A DNA stretch of 25,657 nucleotides, taken from NCBI GenBank assembly GCA_023392575.1, contig JAEVYV010000307.1, positions 1 through 25,657 on the forward strand, in the 5' to 3' direction. The DNA is from Bacteroidota bacterium. Lineage in GTDB: Bacteria > Bacteroidota > Bacteroidia > Chitinophagales > Chitinophagaceae. A program made the translations under genes and the position numbers. The first letter of the stretch is position 1, and each line of letters begins with the position of its first letter. Shown in pieces: positions 16,366 to 24,020 of the stretch. A model generated the notes under the pieces. It was not told where the DNA came from. It did no database searches and worked only from the letters and a program-made list of their open reading frames with translations.

Positions 16366-17539
16366 ATGCTTTCTCCTCTGCTTTGTTTTTTTCAGATATG
16401 GTTTGCACTAAGGTGCTTTCGATGTTGCGGACCATGTTGCTCCACGTTCGGTCCCAGGAGTTGAACGTCAAAAAATCATCTACTTTTTTTAGCCACGCTG
16501 CTTTTCGTTTTTTCTTTAGTTCTGTTTCAGCGGCTTTAATAAATTCTTTTTCGTTGTGCACAATGTGCACCAGTTTGTTATCTCCGTACGGCGAGACCAC
16601 ATCTTTTATGGGGGTAGAAATCACCGGCTTGCCCGCCGCCAGATATTCAGGCGTTTTGGTGGGACTAATGAACCTGGTTGATTCGTTCATGGCAAAAGGA
16701 ATCAACGCAACATCCCAGCCGGAGATGTATGAAGGAAGTTCGTCGTAGTTCTTGCCCCCCAGATAATGAATGTTGTTATAACGGGGAAGAATAGCCGGAT
16801 CTATTTTTACCACCGGGCCCAGGATCACAAAATCCCAGTTTGGCTTTGCTTTGGCAACGCGATCCAGCAGCTCAATGTCAAAGCGTTCATCGATTACCCC
16901 AAAAAAACCAAAGCGGGGATGGGGTACGGGAGCCTGGTCGGGAGGATCATTTTTTACCGTCCGGGCAATGCCGAAATGATGTTTGTCTATACTGCTGGGG
17001 AACGGATAAATGTTATGATGCTGATTCTTTTTGGATTCGAAAATGCTATGGCCGCCGGTAAAAACAATATCCGCTTTCTTAAACAGTTCTTTTTCCCGGA
17101 TGGTTAATTCGGGCGGGGCAAATTTGAAGGCGGATAATTCATCCATGCAATCATAAACCACCAACTCGGGACTTAGATGATCGGTAAAGGGCAGGGCCAT
17201 TGGAGTGTAGTACCAACAGAAATAGCGGGTCACCTGCATGTTGGTAAACAGGCCGGTCAAAAACTTTCGTTGCCTGTTGTGTATTTCCTTTTCTTTCAAA
17301 CCGTTTTTTATGAACGGAGTGGCGACATATAAGTTCTGATGGAGTTGTTCTATCTGTAATTTTTCGGGGCCGTCGTGGAAAATCGGTTCTTCGATGAAAA
17401 AAACCCTTTGGTGTTTTGAAAATCGGGAGAGCAGGTGTTGCGGACGTTGAAAAACAAATCCCCATCTAAGGTGAGTGAAACAAACTAAATCGATATCATG
17501 CAAGAAAGCACAAGAAATGTCTTCAATATTTTTAATCAT
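16358..17539 (-). CDS. Glycosyltransferase, TuaH-like (GT4 / GT-B fold)
   Basis: First gene of the operon. From ATG 17539 it has 393 aa; a TTG at 17578 would add 13 but breaks homology. The N-terminal motif (DLVCFTHLRWGFVFQRPQHL, then RVFFIEEP) is typical of TuaH-like glycosyltransferases of teichuronic acid and exopolysaccharide clusters. The C-terminal half carries the GT-B donor-site region (SPTKTPEYLAAGKPVIST). It has no membrane helix or signal and acts in the cytoplasm on a nucleotide sugar. Acceptor and donor are unknown. Because the next gene makes UDP-galactofuranose, a galactofuranosyl or related transfer is a natural guess (inference from context). Confidence 0.88.
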   Translation of the reverse strand: MIKNIEDISCAFLHDIDLVCFTHLRWGFVFQRPQHLLSRFSKHQRVFFIEEPIFHDGPEKLQIEQLHQNLYVATPFIKNGLKEKEIHNRQRKFLTGLFTNMQVTRYFCWYYTPMALPFTDHLSPELVVYDCMDELSAFKFAPPELTIREKELFKKADIVFTGGHSIFESKKNQHHNIYPFPSSIDKHHFGIARTVKNDPPDQAPVPHPRFGFFGVIDERFDIELLDRVAKAKPNWDFVILGPVVKIDPAILPRYNNIHYLGGKNYDELPSYISGWDVALIPFAMNESTRFISPTKTPEYLAAGKPVISTPIKDVVSPYGDNKLVHIVHNEKEFIKAAETELKKKRKAAWLKKVDDFLTFNSWDRTWSNMVRNIESTLVQTISEKNKAEEKAYV

Positions 17540-17613
17540 GTAGTTATAGCTGCTATTTACATGCCAGCCAATTTTCAAATTAGAGGATATGACTACGCTT
17601 AATTGTTTGACTT

Positions 17614-17621
17614 TAAATGTA
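17614..17621 (-). promoter_or_regulatory. Promoter-like -7 box for the glycan operon
   Basis: TACATTTA on the minus strand (17621 to 17614) differs from TAnnTTTG in the last base and lies about 75 bp before the glycosyltransferase ATG at 17539. The -33 element is not clear. Confidence 0.35.
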
Positions 17622-18102
17622 GAAAATAGTCCTCACCATCTTCATGTATAAGCCTTTTCAAAAATTGGCGGACACGGTGCCATGGTTGAAAAATGGCCAA
17701 AGCACCTGAGCAGAACGCGGGCATTGCTGACAAAAAACCATCGATAGATCGGCTATGTTTTTTCTTTTTTTTAATGGCCTTGAATGATCCACGAAACGTT
17801 TACGCAAACAATGAACGCATTATCAAGCCTGTCTTTTTTGTTCATTGCATGATGCCTGGGTTCTTGGGCTGGAAGTTTTTATCACACACCAAGTGACGCA
17901 TGGCTCGAAGCAAAAAGAAGAAAAGCTGGGGATCATTGGGCAACGGCATAGGAAAGGTTAAAGGAAGGATTGGTGATTTGCAAGAAACAACTATTTGGTT
18001 TTGTCTTTTTCGGCAAGGATGCTCTGGAAAATTTGTTTCTGGTTTACAGCGTTCAGCCGCCTGTCTGCTTAGAGGTATTTGACAAGTGGTTAAGCCGCTA
18101 TA

Positions 18103-18147
18103 CCTGGCTGTATGATCAATGTTATGGTACATAAGCCAGGCTTTTTC
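18103..18147 (+). terminator. Possible terminator with large loop
   Basis: A perfect 7-bp stem CCTGGCT/AGCCAGG with a 24-base loop, followed by CTTTTTC. The T-tract and stem fit an intrinsic terminator, but the loop is long. It would end a transcript covering the doubtful frame 17900-18082. Confidence 0.3.
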
Positions 18148-18454
18148 TGCAATACTTCCATGGTCATTAAAGGCTCGGCTTTGGGGAACATTTTTTAATT
18201 ATTCTTCGGCCGGTTTTATTAACCCGTGCGCCGTGTACGGAAGCAGAGCATTTCTAAGGGATTGTTATCCTTTTTGTTAAAAGAATGAAAACCAATACAA
18301 CCGGTAAATACGCGGCTTTTGCTCAATCTGCGCCATTTTTTCACCGTTTTGGTTTTGGCTTCTTGCTGTGCTTCTACACAATTGAACAAGATGCCGTTTG
18401 GCATTGTTTTGTCAATTCCAAGGCTTGTATTCTTAACCATTAAATGTGTTTTTT

Positions 18455-18679
18455 ATGAAAGAGAAAGAACGTGGTGGTCAGCATGGTGGCCAGGGTAGGG
18501 GCGAATCCCAAAGAGGGTTTGCATCAATGGATCCTGAGGAGCAAAGACGTATTGCCAGTGAAGGCGGTAAGGCTTCTCACGAAAAAGGCACAGGTCACGA
18601 GTGGGATAGCAAAGAGGCCAAAGAAGCTGGTAAAAAAGGCGGCGAAGCTTCTCATGGCGGCGGCGGTGGACGTCGTTGA
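18455..18679 (+). CDS. KGG-repeat stress-type protein (74 aa)
   Basis: Small hydrophilic protein of the KGG (stress-induced bacterial acidophilic repeat) group, related to GsiB of Bacillus, where such proteins respond to general stress. It starts at ATG 18455 (MKEKERGGQHGGQG). Two repeat units are visible: DPEEQRRIASEGGKASHEKG (residues about 26-45) and SKEAKEAGKKGGEASHGGGG (about 52-71). It is Gly/Lys/His rich, with no hydrophobic core, so probably disordered. A GTG at 18446 would add three residues. It is followed by a terminator-like hairpin and a second, smaller KGG gene. Role in the cell is unknown; desiccation or osmotic tolerance is the usual suggestion for this group. Confidence 0.85.
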   Translation: MKEKERGGQHGGQGRGESQRGFASMDPEEQRRIASEGGKASHEKGTGHEWDSKEAKEAGKKGGEASHGGGGGRR

Positions 18680-18707
18680 TTTTGGTATGATTATTTAAAT
18701 TGATATT

Positions 18708-18746
18708 AAGGGCCACTGTATTTGTGTTGGCCCTTAGTAATTTTTT
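18708..18746 (+). terminator. Terminator after the first KGG gene
   Basis: AAGGGCCA (18708-18715) pairs perfectly with TGGCCCTT (18728-18735) and is followed by AGTAATTTTTT. It lies 29 bp after the stop codon of the first KGG gene and before the second. Confidence 0.6.
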
Positions 18747-18766
18747 AACGCTTAAAAAGTTTAATT

Positions 18767-18943
18767 ATGCCAAGAGGTAAAGAAAGTCAGGGCAGTAACC
18801 GCGGCAGTGGTAGTGAAGATCGGCAAGGTAAATCCGAAAGAGGACTTGCCTCTGCAAGTGAAGCCACCAAAAGAGAAGTAGCCAAAAAAGGCGGTAAGGC
18901 TTCTAAGGGTGGTGGCCGCGGAAGCAGTAAAGAAGGCAGATAA
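18767..18943 (+). CDS. Second small KGG-type protein (58 aa)
   Basis: ATG 18767 opens 58 codons ending in TAA at 18941-18943. The product (MPRGKESQGSNRGSGS at the start, EVAKKGGKASKGGGRGSSK near the end) is Gly/Ser/Lys rich. It has one clear KGG unit (KREVAKKGGKASKGGG) and a shorter first half, SERGLASASEAT, that resembles an eroded unit. Likely paralogous to the gene at 18455 and, like it, probably disordered and stress related. It sits 87 bp downstream with its own hairpins on both sides, so the two genes can be expressed separately. Confidence 0.7.
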   Translation: MPRGKESQGSNRGSGSEDRQGKSERGLASASEATKREVAKKGGKASKGGGRGSSKEGR

Positions 18944-18957
18944 TTATTGGCACCTTA

Positions 18958-18991
18958 AAAAATACACCTGAGTTGTCTCAGGTGTATTTTT
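18958..18991. terminator. Strong bidirectional terminator
   Basis: AAAAATACACCTGAG (18958-18972) pairs perfectly over 15 bp with CTCAGGTGTATTTTT (18977-18991) around a TTGT loop. It ends the second KGG gene on the plus strand and, with T-rich ends on both strands, can also stop the minus-strand GH5 gene whose stop codon is at 19047. Confidence 0.8.
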
Positions 18992-19046
18992 ATATTTGAT
19001 TTCTTTTTGTGTTCGACAGGTCGCACGAACCGACAAAAAGATGATT

Positions 19047-20168
19047 TTAAGCAACTTTGTGGAGGTCTTTTTTCTTTTCGGTAATCTCCTTTATAAAATT
19101 TACTTCTTCCATCTTATAGGGCTGACCATTTTCCCGGAAAACATCATGGAACCATAACTCTGGTTCGTTTTCGTATTGGGTCGACCACGAATCCCAGGGA
19201 CAGTGGGTTTGGGTTTTACCCGCCACCAGCCCCCAGTTATAAGCGCCTACCTGATGTTTTTTGAACAGGGGCAAAATTTCCTGAAACGTGCTGCCAAAAG
19301 GCCTGGCCATATATTCGGTACACAGAAGCGGGCGGTTAAACCTTTTCAAATGCAGAATTCTTTCTTCCGTCAGCCGGGCATTTTCGTAGCAATGGAAACT
19401 GATGATGTCCGAATGGGTGAACATATAGTTGTCCAAAGCGGTCAGCCGGGTATCGCAGCTCCAGTCTTCCTTCCAGGGCGCCATGGTAATGGGTTGTGAA
19501 GGATTGATCACCCGAACCCAGTTGATGGCTTTCTTCAGCAAGGCCATAGACAGCTCGGCTTTATGCACGGCGTAATCGTCGTCCTTATAACTGGTCATGT
19601 TCATGTTGTCCGGTTCATTGAACAGATCCCAGATCAACACTCTTTGGTCGTCTTTAAAATGCGAGACAATGCCCTGGACATAGCTATGCAGGCTGTCGTA
19701 TTTTGATGGGTCATTCAACACATCGTATCCCGGCGATTGCACCCAACCAGAGTTGTGTACATTGTGCTTGGGCACGGGCTGAACCCCCAGTTTTGGAAAG
19801 GGGTTCCACACGGCGTCAAACAAAACAAGCATGGATTTGATGCCGTGTCTGTTGGCTATGGTCAAAAACGCATCAATACGTTGCAAAAAGCCCTCGGGGT
19901 TTTGCTCCCACAAAAGGTGGTGAAGAAAAACCCGAACGGTATTGAATCCCAGTTCGGCGGCCCAGCCCAGTTCTAGGTCAATGCGTGCAGGGTCAAATGT
20001 TTCTTCCTGCCACATTTCTAATTGGTTGATGGCATTGTTGGGAATGTAATTACATCCCACCAGCCATCCATTCTTCTCCATCCATTCTTTGGCTTTTGCT
20101 TCGGGCCAACGGTAGGCAAGTTCGGGGTCGTGCTCCAAAAAAGGCACGGTGTTTTTGGCGGCTAACAT
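19047..20168 (-). CDS. GH5-like glycoside hydrolase, cytoplasmic
   Basis: TIM-barrel glycosidase of 373 aa from ATG 20168. The clan-A pattern is clear: acid/base Glu185 in WDLFNEPDNM after strand 4 and nucleophile Glu285 in LCTEYMARP after strand 7. The barrel also shows GCNYIPNNA, FNTVRVFLHH, MLVLFDAVWNP and ISFHCYENAR. This matches GH5-like cellulases/mannanases often labelled 'cellulase family glycosylhydrolase' or 'beta-xylanase'. There is no signal peptide and no membrane or carbohydrate-binding domain, which is unusual for a polysaccharide degrader and points to an intracellular oligosaccharide substrate (inference). An aldose 1-epimerase lies upstream on the same strand, 381 bp away. 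Substrate cannot be told from sequence alone. Confidence 0.85.
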   Translation of the reverse strand: MLAAKNTVPFLEHDPELAYRWPEAKAKEWMEKNGWLVGCNYIPNNAINQLEMWQEETFDPARIDLELGWAAELGFNTVRVFLHHLLWEQNPEGFLQRIDAFLTIANRHGIKSMLVLFDAVWNPFPKLGVQPVPKHNVHNSGWVQSPGYDVLNDPSKYDSLHSYVQGIVSHFKDDQRVLIWDLFNEPDNMNMTSYKDDDYAVHKAELSMALLKKAINWVRVINPSQPITMAPWKEDWSCDTRLTALDNYMFTHSDIISFHCYENARLTEERILHLKRFNRPLLCTEYMARPFGSTFQEILPLFKKHQVGAYNWGLVAGKTQTHCPWDSWSTQYENEPELWFHDVFRENGQPYKMEEVNFIKEITEKKKDLHKVA

Positions 20169-20549
20169 ATCGTATAGGTGATTAGATTTCTTCTGGTTTA
20201 AAATGTTACGGAAATAAGACTCAAAATAAAGGCAAAGGATAAAAAAGCAAGCTGTATTTCGATGGAATTTATTAATTGTCGGAGGAATGGGGTAATTTCT
20301 GGGACAAAGGATGGGCCTGGCTTTGCGGGTTTTTGGTACAAGGGATGAAAACAGGAATGTAGGGGTGGAGATACCGAAGCGCTGGGTGGCCCTCTAAGAC
20401 CCGGTGGTGTACCAAAGCCGCTGACAAAAATTGGTGGTGCAGGCAGGAAAATACAAGGCCTTATCTCTATTCAAACAGATGAGGATGCCTGTGGAGTATC
20501 GGAAAATCCGAAATGAGAGCAACTTTTTGGGTTGGAGCTTAGGCCCTGG
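20169..20549. other. 381-bp intergenic stretch, no gene seen
   Basis: No frame of useful length. TTTGGTAC (20332-20339) and GTACCAAA (20409-20416) form an 8-bp inverted pair 69 bp apart, and CGGAAAATCCG (about 20500-20510) is a small palindrome. No clear promoter for the GH5 gene or terminator for the epimerase could be picked out. Confidence 0.5.
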
Positions 20550-21605
20550 CTAACCGACTGGCGATTGAAATTTGTAAATGGTTGTGGATCGGAAAATATC
20601 GCCGGGATTTAACACCGTTGAAGGAAAATTAAAATGATGCGGCGAGTCGGGAAAATGCTGGGTTTCTAGGCAAAAAGCCGTGCGGTACCGGTCTTCTACC
20701 GGGCCGCCGGCAACGGCATCTTTCGGAGTGGCGTTGTTGGTATAGAACTGCATTCCGGGTTCGTTGGTAAAAACCTCCATGGCAATGCCCGTTTTGTCGC
20801 CAACCACACGGGCTGCAAAATCCGGTTCCCGGCCATTGTTGCCCAGTACGTAATTATGGTCATAGCCATTGCCATAAAGCAACTGGATATTTTTCTCGTT
20901 TATTCGTTTGCCAATGGGCCGGGGGGTGGTGAAATCAAAAGGGGTTTTTTCCACGGCATCAAGCATCCCAATGGGAATCAGGTTTTCGTTAACCGGAGTA
21001 TAATGGTGGGCGTTGATGTGCAGCAGGTGGTTTGCAATTGTTCCGCTGCCAATGCCGTTCAAATTGAAATAGGCATGGTTGGTGAGATTTAAAATAGTGG
21101 ATTGGTCGGTTGTGGCTTTATAGTCGATGACCACTTCGTTTTGATGGGACAGGCTGTACCGCACCGCAATGCTTATATTTCCGGGATACCCCTCTTCTCC
21201 GTCCACGGAAAGATAAGAAAGGGTGACGCTGTTCTCGCTTACCTCCATTACCTCCCATACTTTCGAATGAAAACCATGGGGGCCGCCGTGCAAATGGTTG
21301 GGCGGATTGTTAATGGCCAACTGGTATTTTTTTTCTTTTAAATGAAACCGGCCTCTGGCAATCCGGTTGGCATAGCGTCCTATGACGGCTCCGTGGTATA
21401 CTTCTGTGGTAGTTAAATATTCATCAATGGAATCAAAACCTACGACAACCGGAACAGGACGACCGTTTTGGTCATTCACTTTCAGGCTTACAATCCTGCA
21501 CCCGTAGTTGGTAAGGTACAGCTCTGTGTTCAATTTGTTTTTTAATGGAAAGAGAGAGATTTGTTTTCCATCTAGTATTTTGTAAAAGCGTTCTTTGTTC
21601 GGCAT
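20550..21605 (-). CDS. galM: Aldose 1-epimerase (galactose mutarotase)
   Basis: Interconverts alpha and beta anomers of galactose and other aldoses, feeding the Leloir pathway. It has 351 aa from ATG 21605, the usual length. Family motifs are in order: GRYANRIARGRF (76-87), NHLHGG (103-108), the catalytic acid His177 in NLTNHAYFNL, VYxxxxHY-like substrate loop (HINAHHYTPVNENLIPIG), NGYDHNYVLG (246-255) and the catalytic base Glu314 in FCLETQHFPDSP. No signal peptide is evident, so it is likely cytoplasmic. It lies upstream of the GH5-like gene, with which it may act on sugars released inside the cell, and is divergent from the ABC exporter. Confidence 0.95.
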   Translation of the reverse strand: MPNKERFYKILDGKQISLFPLKNKLNTELYLTNYGCRIVSLKVNDQNGRPVPVVVGFDSIDEYLTTTEVYHGAVIGRYANRIARGRFHLKEKKYQLAINNPPNHLHGGPHGFHSKVWEVMEVSENSVTLSYLSVDGEEGYPGNISIAVRYSLSHQNEVVIDYKATTDQSTILNLTNHAYFNLNGIGSGTIANHLLHINAHHYTPVNENLIPIGMLDAVEKTPFDFTTPRPIGKRINEKNIQLLYGNGYDHNYVLGNNGREPDFAARVVGDKTGIAMEVFTNEPGMQFYTNNATPKDAVAGGPVEDRYRTAFCLETQHFPDSPHHFNFPSTVLNPGDIFRSTTIYKFQSPVG

Positions 21606-21675
21606 GCTGCTGGGTTTTGTTCCTGAAAAGAGAAAGATCGAACAGAAAACTTAAAAATAACCCGATAATCAGAAA

Positions 21676-21699
21676 CGGCTTTTAACATTTTAACAGCCG
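21676..21699. promoter_or_regulatory. Operator-like palindrome with tandem TTTTAACA repeats
   Basis: CGGCT (21676-21680) and AGCCG (21695-21699) flank two back-to-back copies of TTTTAACA (21680-21695), and the whole also folds through TTAA/TTAA. It lies in the 169-bp gap between the divergent galM and ABC exporter genes, 50 bp upstream of the exporter's -7 box, a natural place for a repressor or activator site (inference). Confidence 0.3.
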
Positions 21700-21747
21700 C
21701 CCAAGCCGGAAAGGACAAATGGTAGTATTATGTCCTGTATTGTTGTC

Positions 21748-21755
21748 TACATTTG
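21748..21755 (+). promoter_or_regulatory. Bacteroidota -7 promoter box before the ABC exporter
   Basis: TACATTTG matches TAnnTTTG exactly. Expected transcription start is about 21762, only some 13 bases before the TTG start codon at 21775. The -33 element is not well defined. Confidence 0.55.
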
Positions 21756-21774
21756 CGTTGCAAAATTTTGACCA

Positions 21775-23607
21775 TTGAAGCATTTAAAGGCCTTAAATAA
21801 ATATTTCTGGAAGTACAAGGTGCGGCTTAGTGTGGGCTTTTTTTTCATAGTGCTTTCCAACTATTTTGGCGTGTTGGCGCCTCAGGTCACGGGCTTTATT
21901 ATTGATTTTGCGCAAAGAGGCCTGCCGGGTTATCAGCCCCGGGAAAAAAAGCCTCTATATGACATTGCTGTAAACAAATTTATTGCGTACGTAGAGGGGT
22001 TGACTTTTTCTCCCATTCAGGTAGTGGTGCTGTGCGGACTGACCATTCTGGCGCTGGCTTTGCTGCGGGGGTTTTTTATGTTTTTGATGCGGCAGACCAT
22101 TATCGTCATGAGCCGGCACATTGAGTACGACCAGAAAAACGAAGTGTTTGAGCACTACCAAAAACTGGATGCTGGTTTTTACAAAACCCACAGCACCGGC
22201 GATTTAATGAGCCGTATGGCCGAAGATGTGAGCCGGGTCAGAATGTTTACTGGTCCTGCGATCATGTACCTCATTAACCTGGTGACACTCATTTCCATGA
22301 GTGTGTTTTTTATGTTCAAACGGCAACCCGAGCTGACGCTCTATGTTTTGGCGCCGCTGCCGGTGCTGGCTGTGATCATTTATTTTGTCAACACCATCAT
22401 TCACCGCAAAAGCGAGGCCCTGCAGGCCGCTTTGGGCGCCCTTACCTCAAACGCACAACAGTCGTATTCCGGCATCCGGGTCATCAAATCCTTTGTCCAG
22501 GAGCATTCCATGTTCCGCCAGTTTGAGGAAAACAGCGAAAAGTACAAACAGCAGGCGGTGAGCCTGGCAAAAGTGGAAGCGCTGTATTTCCCCTCCATGA
22601 CCCTGCTGATTGGGTTGAGCACCCTGTTGACCATCATGATCGGCGGTATTTATTACATCAACGGCCACAGCGATATCGGCATCGACGGCATCGTGGAATT
22701 TGTGATCTACATCAACATGCTCACCTTTCCCGTAAGCGCCATTGGCTGGACGGCCAGCATGATCCAAAGAGCCGCTGCTTCGCAAAAACGGCTAAACGAA
22801 TTTTTGAACACCCAACCCTCGGTGGCCAACAGCGCCTCCGCCCAAAGAACGGTTCTTACCGGCGAGGTGGAGTTTAGGCAGGTGAATTTTACCTACGCCC
22901 ATACCGGCATCCAGGCCATTAAAGACTTTAACCTGCATATTCGGGCAGGTCAGCGCATAGCCGTTGTGGGCCGTACCGGCAGCGGCAAAACCACTCTGGC
23001 CCAACTGATGATGCGCATGTTTGACGTGTCGTCGGGGGAGATCCGGCTGGATGGGATCGATATCAAAGAACTGGATTTGCTGTCGCTGCGCAAACAAATC
23101 AGCTATGTGCCCCAGGATGGCTTTTTATTCAGCGATACCGTGCAAAACAATATTGCCTTTGGCGCAAAGGATAAAAACCTGGCGCTGGTCAAAGAAGCGG
23201 CCCGACTGGCCGTGGTGGGGCGGGACATTGAGAGCTTCGCCAAAGGTTACGACACGGAAATCGGTGAGCGGGGCGTCACCTTGAGCGGCGGACAAAAACA
23301 AAGGATCTCCATTGCCAGGGCCCTGATGAAGGATGCGCCCCTGTTGATTATGGACGACTGCCTGAGTGCTGTGGATGCCCGTACCGAAAAGGAAATCATT
23401 GAAAACCTAAGTCTTTATCTGGAAGGGAAAACCTCTATTCTGATCACCCACCGCATTTTCAGCCTTTTAAATTTCGACAAAATCCTTGTGCTGGAAGAAG
23501 GCGCCATTGCCGAACAGGGCACCCACGAAGAACTGATACAAAAACGGGGCACCTACTATAAAATGTACCAGCGCCAGTTGCAGGAAGGACTTGAAAAAGA
23601 CAAATAA
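21775..23607 (+). CDS. ABC exporter half-transporter (permease plus ATPase)
   Basis: Inner-membrane ABC exporter subunit of the MsbA/MdlB type, 610 aa. Residues about 17-320 hold the transmembrane domain and 362-600 the nucleotide-binding domain. Walker A is GRTGSGKTT (399-407), the Q-loop Gln447, the signature LSGGQ (503-507), Walker B LLIMD (523-527) and the switch His559. The residue after Walker B, usually the catalytic Glu, is Asp528 (MDDCLSAVD), as in the degenerate site of some heterodimeric exporters. The start is TTG 21775. The next Met is over 100 residues on, inside the membrane domain, and MKHLKALNKYFWKYK is the expected family beginning. No partner half-transporter is adjacent. 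Substrate is unknown. Confidence 0.93.
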   Translation: MKHLKALNKYFWKYKVRLSVGFFFIVLSNYFGVLAPQVTGFIIDFAQRGLPGYQPREKKPLYDIAVNKFIAYVEGLTFSPIQVVVLCGLTILALALLRGFFMFLMRQTIIVMSRHIEYDQKNEVFEHYQKLDAGFYKTHSTGDLMSRMAEDVSRVRMFTGPAIMYLINLVTLISMSVFFMFKRQPELTLYVLAPLPVLAVIIYFVNTIIHRKSEALQAALGALTSNAQQSYSGIRVIKSFVQEHSMFRQFEENSEKYKQQAVSLAKVEALYFPSMTLLIGLSTLLTIMIGGIYYINGHSDIGIDGIVEFVIYINMLTFPVSAIGWTASMIQRAAASQKRLNEFLNTQPSVANSASAQRTVLTGEVEFRQVNFTYAHTGIQAIKDFNLHIRAGQRIAVVGRTGSGKTTLAQLMMRMFDVSSGEIRLDGIDIKELDLLSLRKQISYVPQDGFLFSDTVQNNIAFGAKDKNLALVKEAARLAVVGRDIESFAKGYDTEIGERGVTLSGGQKQRISIARALMKDAPLLIMDDCLSAVDARTEKEIIENLSLYLEGKTSILITHRIFSLLNFDKILVLEEGAIAEQGTHEELIQKRGTYYKMYQRQLQEGLEKDK

Positions 23608-23654
23608 AGAGCGGGTACAGGTAGCCGTAATTGGCAAGTTTTTGTCCGCTTTTG
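23606..23654 (+). terminator. Possible terminator after the ABC exporter
   Basis: AAAGAGCGG (from 23606) can pair with CCGCTTTT (23646-23653) with one G-T wobble, enclosing a smaller GCC/GGC hairpin and ending in T residues. The loop is long, so it is only a candidate. Confidence 0.3.
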
Positions 23655-23691
23655 CCCGGGGTAACTGCCACTATTATCTTTTTTCTGCAAA

Positions 23692-23722
23692 TTTGGCTGT
23701 TGGAAAAACATAATTATATTTG
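23692..23722 (+). promoter_or_regulatory. Consensus Bacteroidota promoter for the DUF3276 gene
   Basis: TTTG at 23692-23695 and TATATTTG at 23715-23722 are separated by exactly 19 bases, matching the TTTG-N19-TAnnTTTG consensus in full. The start site would be near 23729, giving a leader of about 40 bases to the GTG at 23769. Confidence 0.75.
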
Positions 23723-23768
23723 TAAGCATTAACCAAAACCTTTTATTTAAACTGTAAAATTTACAACT

Positions 23769-24011
23769 GTGGCGTACGACAACAATGACAAGAAAATGGA
23801 AAGCATTTACAGCAAACGTATCCGTGCCGGTAAGCGCAGGACTTACTTTTTTGATGTAAGGGCTACACGTGGTAATGACTATTACCTGACCATTACAGAA
23901 AGCCGTAAGCGTTTTAACGATAACGGCTACGACCGACACAAAATCTTTTTGTACAAAGAAGATTTCAACAAGTTCATTAAAGCATTGACAGAAGCGGTTG
24001 ATCATGTATAA
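23769..24011 (+). CDS. DUF3276 / PUR-type nucleic-acid-binding protein
   Basis: Small protein of 80 aa related to the PUR-alpha family of single-stranded DNA/RNA-binding proteins (DUF3276; BpuR in Borrelia). Nearly the whole length matches the family pattern: MESIYSKRIRAGKRRTYFFD, RATRGNDYYLTITESRKRF and HKIFLYKEDFNKFIKALTEA. The fold is a four-stranded sheet plus helix. The start is GTG 23769 (GTGGCGTACGAC). The family normally begins MAYDNN, so this GTG is accepted over the later in-frame ATG (MESIY). It has a full consensus promoter upstream and is followed nine bases later by an acidic small gene. A high-expression, perhaps RNA-level regulatory role is likely, but the target is unknown. 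Confidence 0.9.
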   Translation: MAYDNNDKKMESIYSKRIRAGKRRTYFFDVRATRGNDYYLTITESRKRFNDNGYDRHKIFLYKEDFNKFIKALTEAVDHV

Positions 24012-24020
24012 ACACAGTTG

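Larger units (their letters stand above)
17540..18454. other. 915-bp stretch without a convincing gene, with two inverted repeats
   Basis: Short frames on both strands (17693-17896, 17900-18082, 18219-18440) look random or have unsupported starts. CAATGAAC (17809-17816) and GTTCATTG (17840-17847) form a perfect 8-bp inverted repeat. CCTGGCT (18103-18109) pairs with AGCCAGG (18134-18140) followed by CTTTTTC, a possible plus-strand terminator with a large loop. A short Lys-rich frame at 17900 (MARSKKKKSWGS) ends just before it and is the only candidate small gene, with weak support. Confidence 0.45.

Noticed and set aside
17693..18082. Short plus-strand frames, including the Lys-rich MARSKKKKSWGS frame at 17900
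   Set aside because: Only the first 30 residues of the second look protein-like; the rest reads as random sequence. Kept only as a note on the gene-poor stretch.
18219..18440. 73-codon minus-strand frame with ATG start
   Set aside because: No family, no promoter found and it starts inside the upstream region of the first KGG gene.
20332..20416. Inverted pair TTTGGTAC/GTACCAAA as ends of a mobile element
   Set aside because: Only 8 bp, 69 bp apart, no flanking direct duplication and no transposase remnant.
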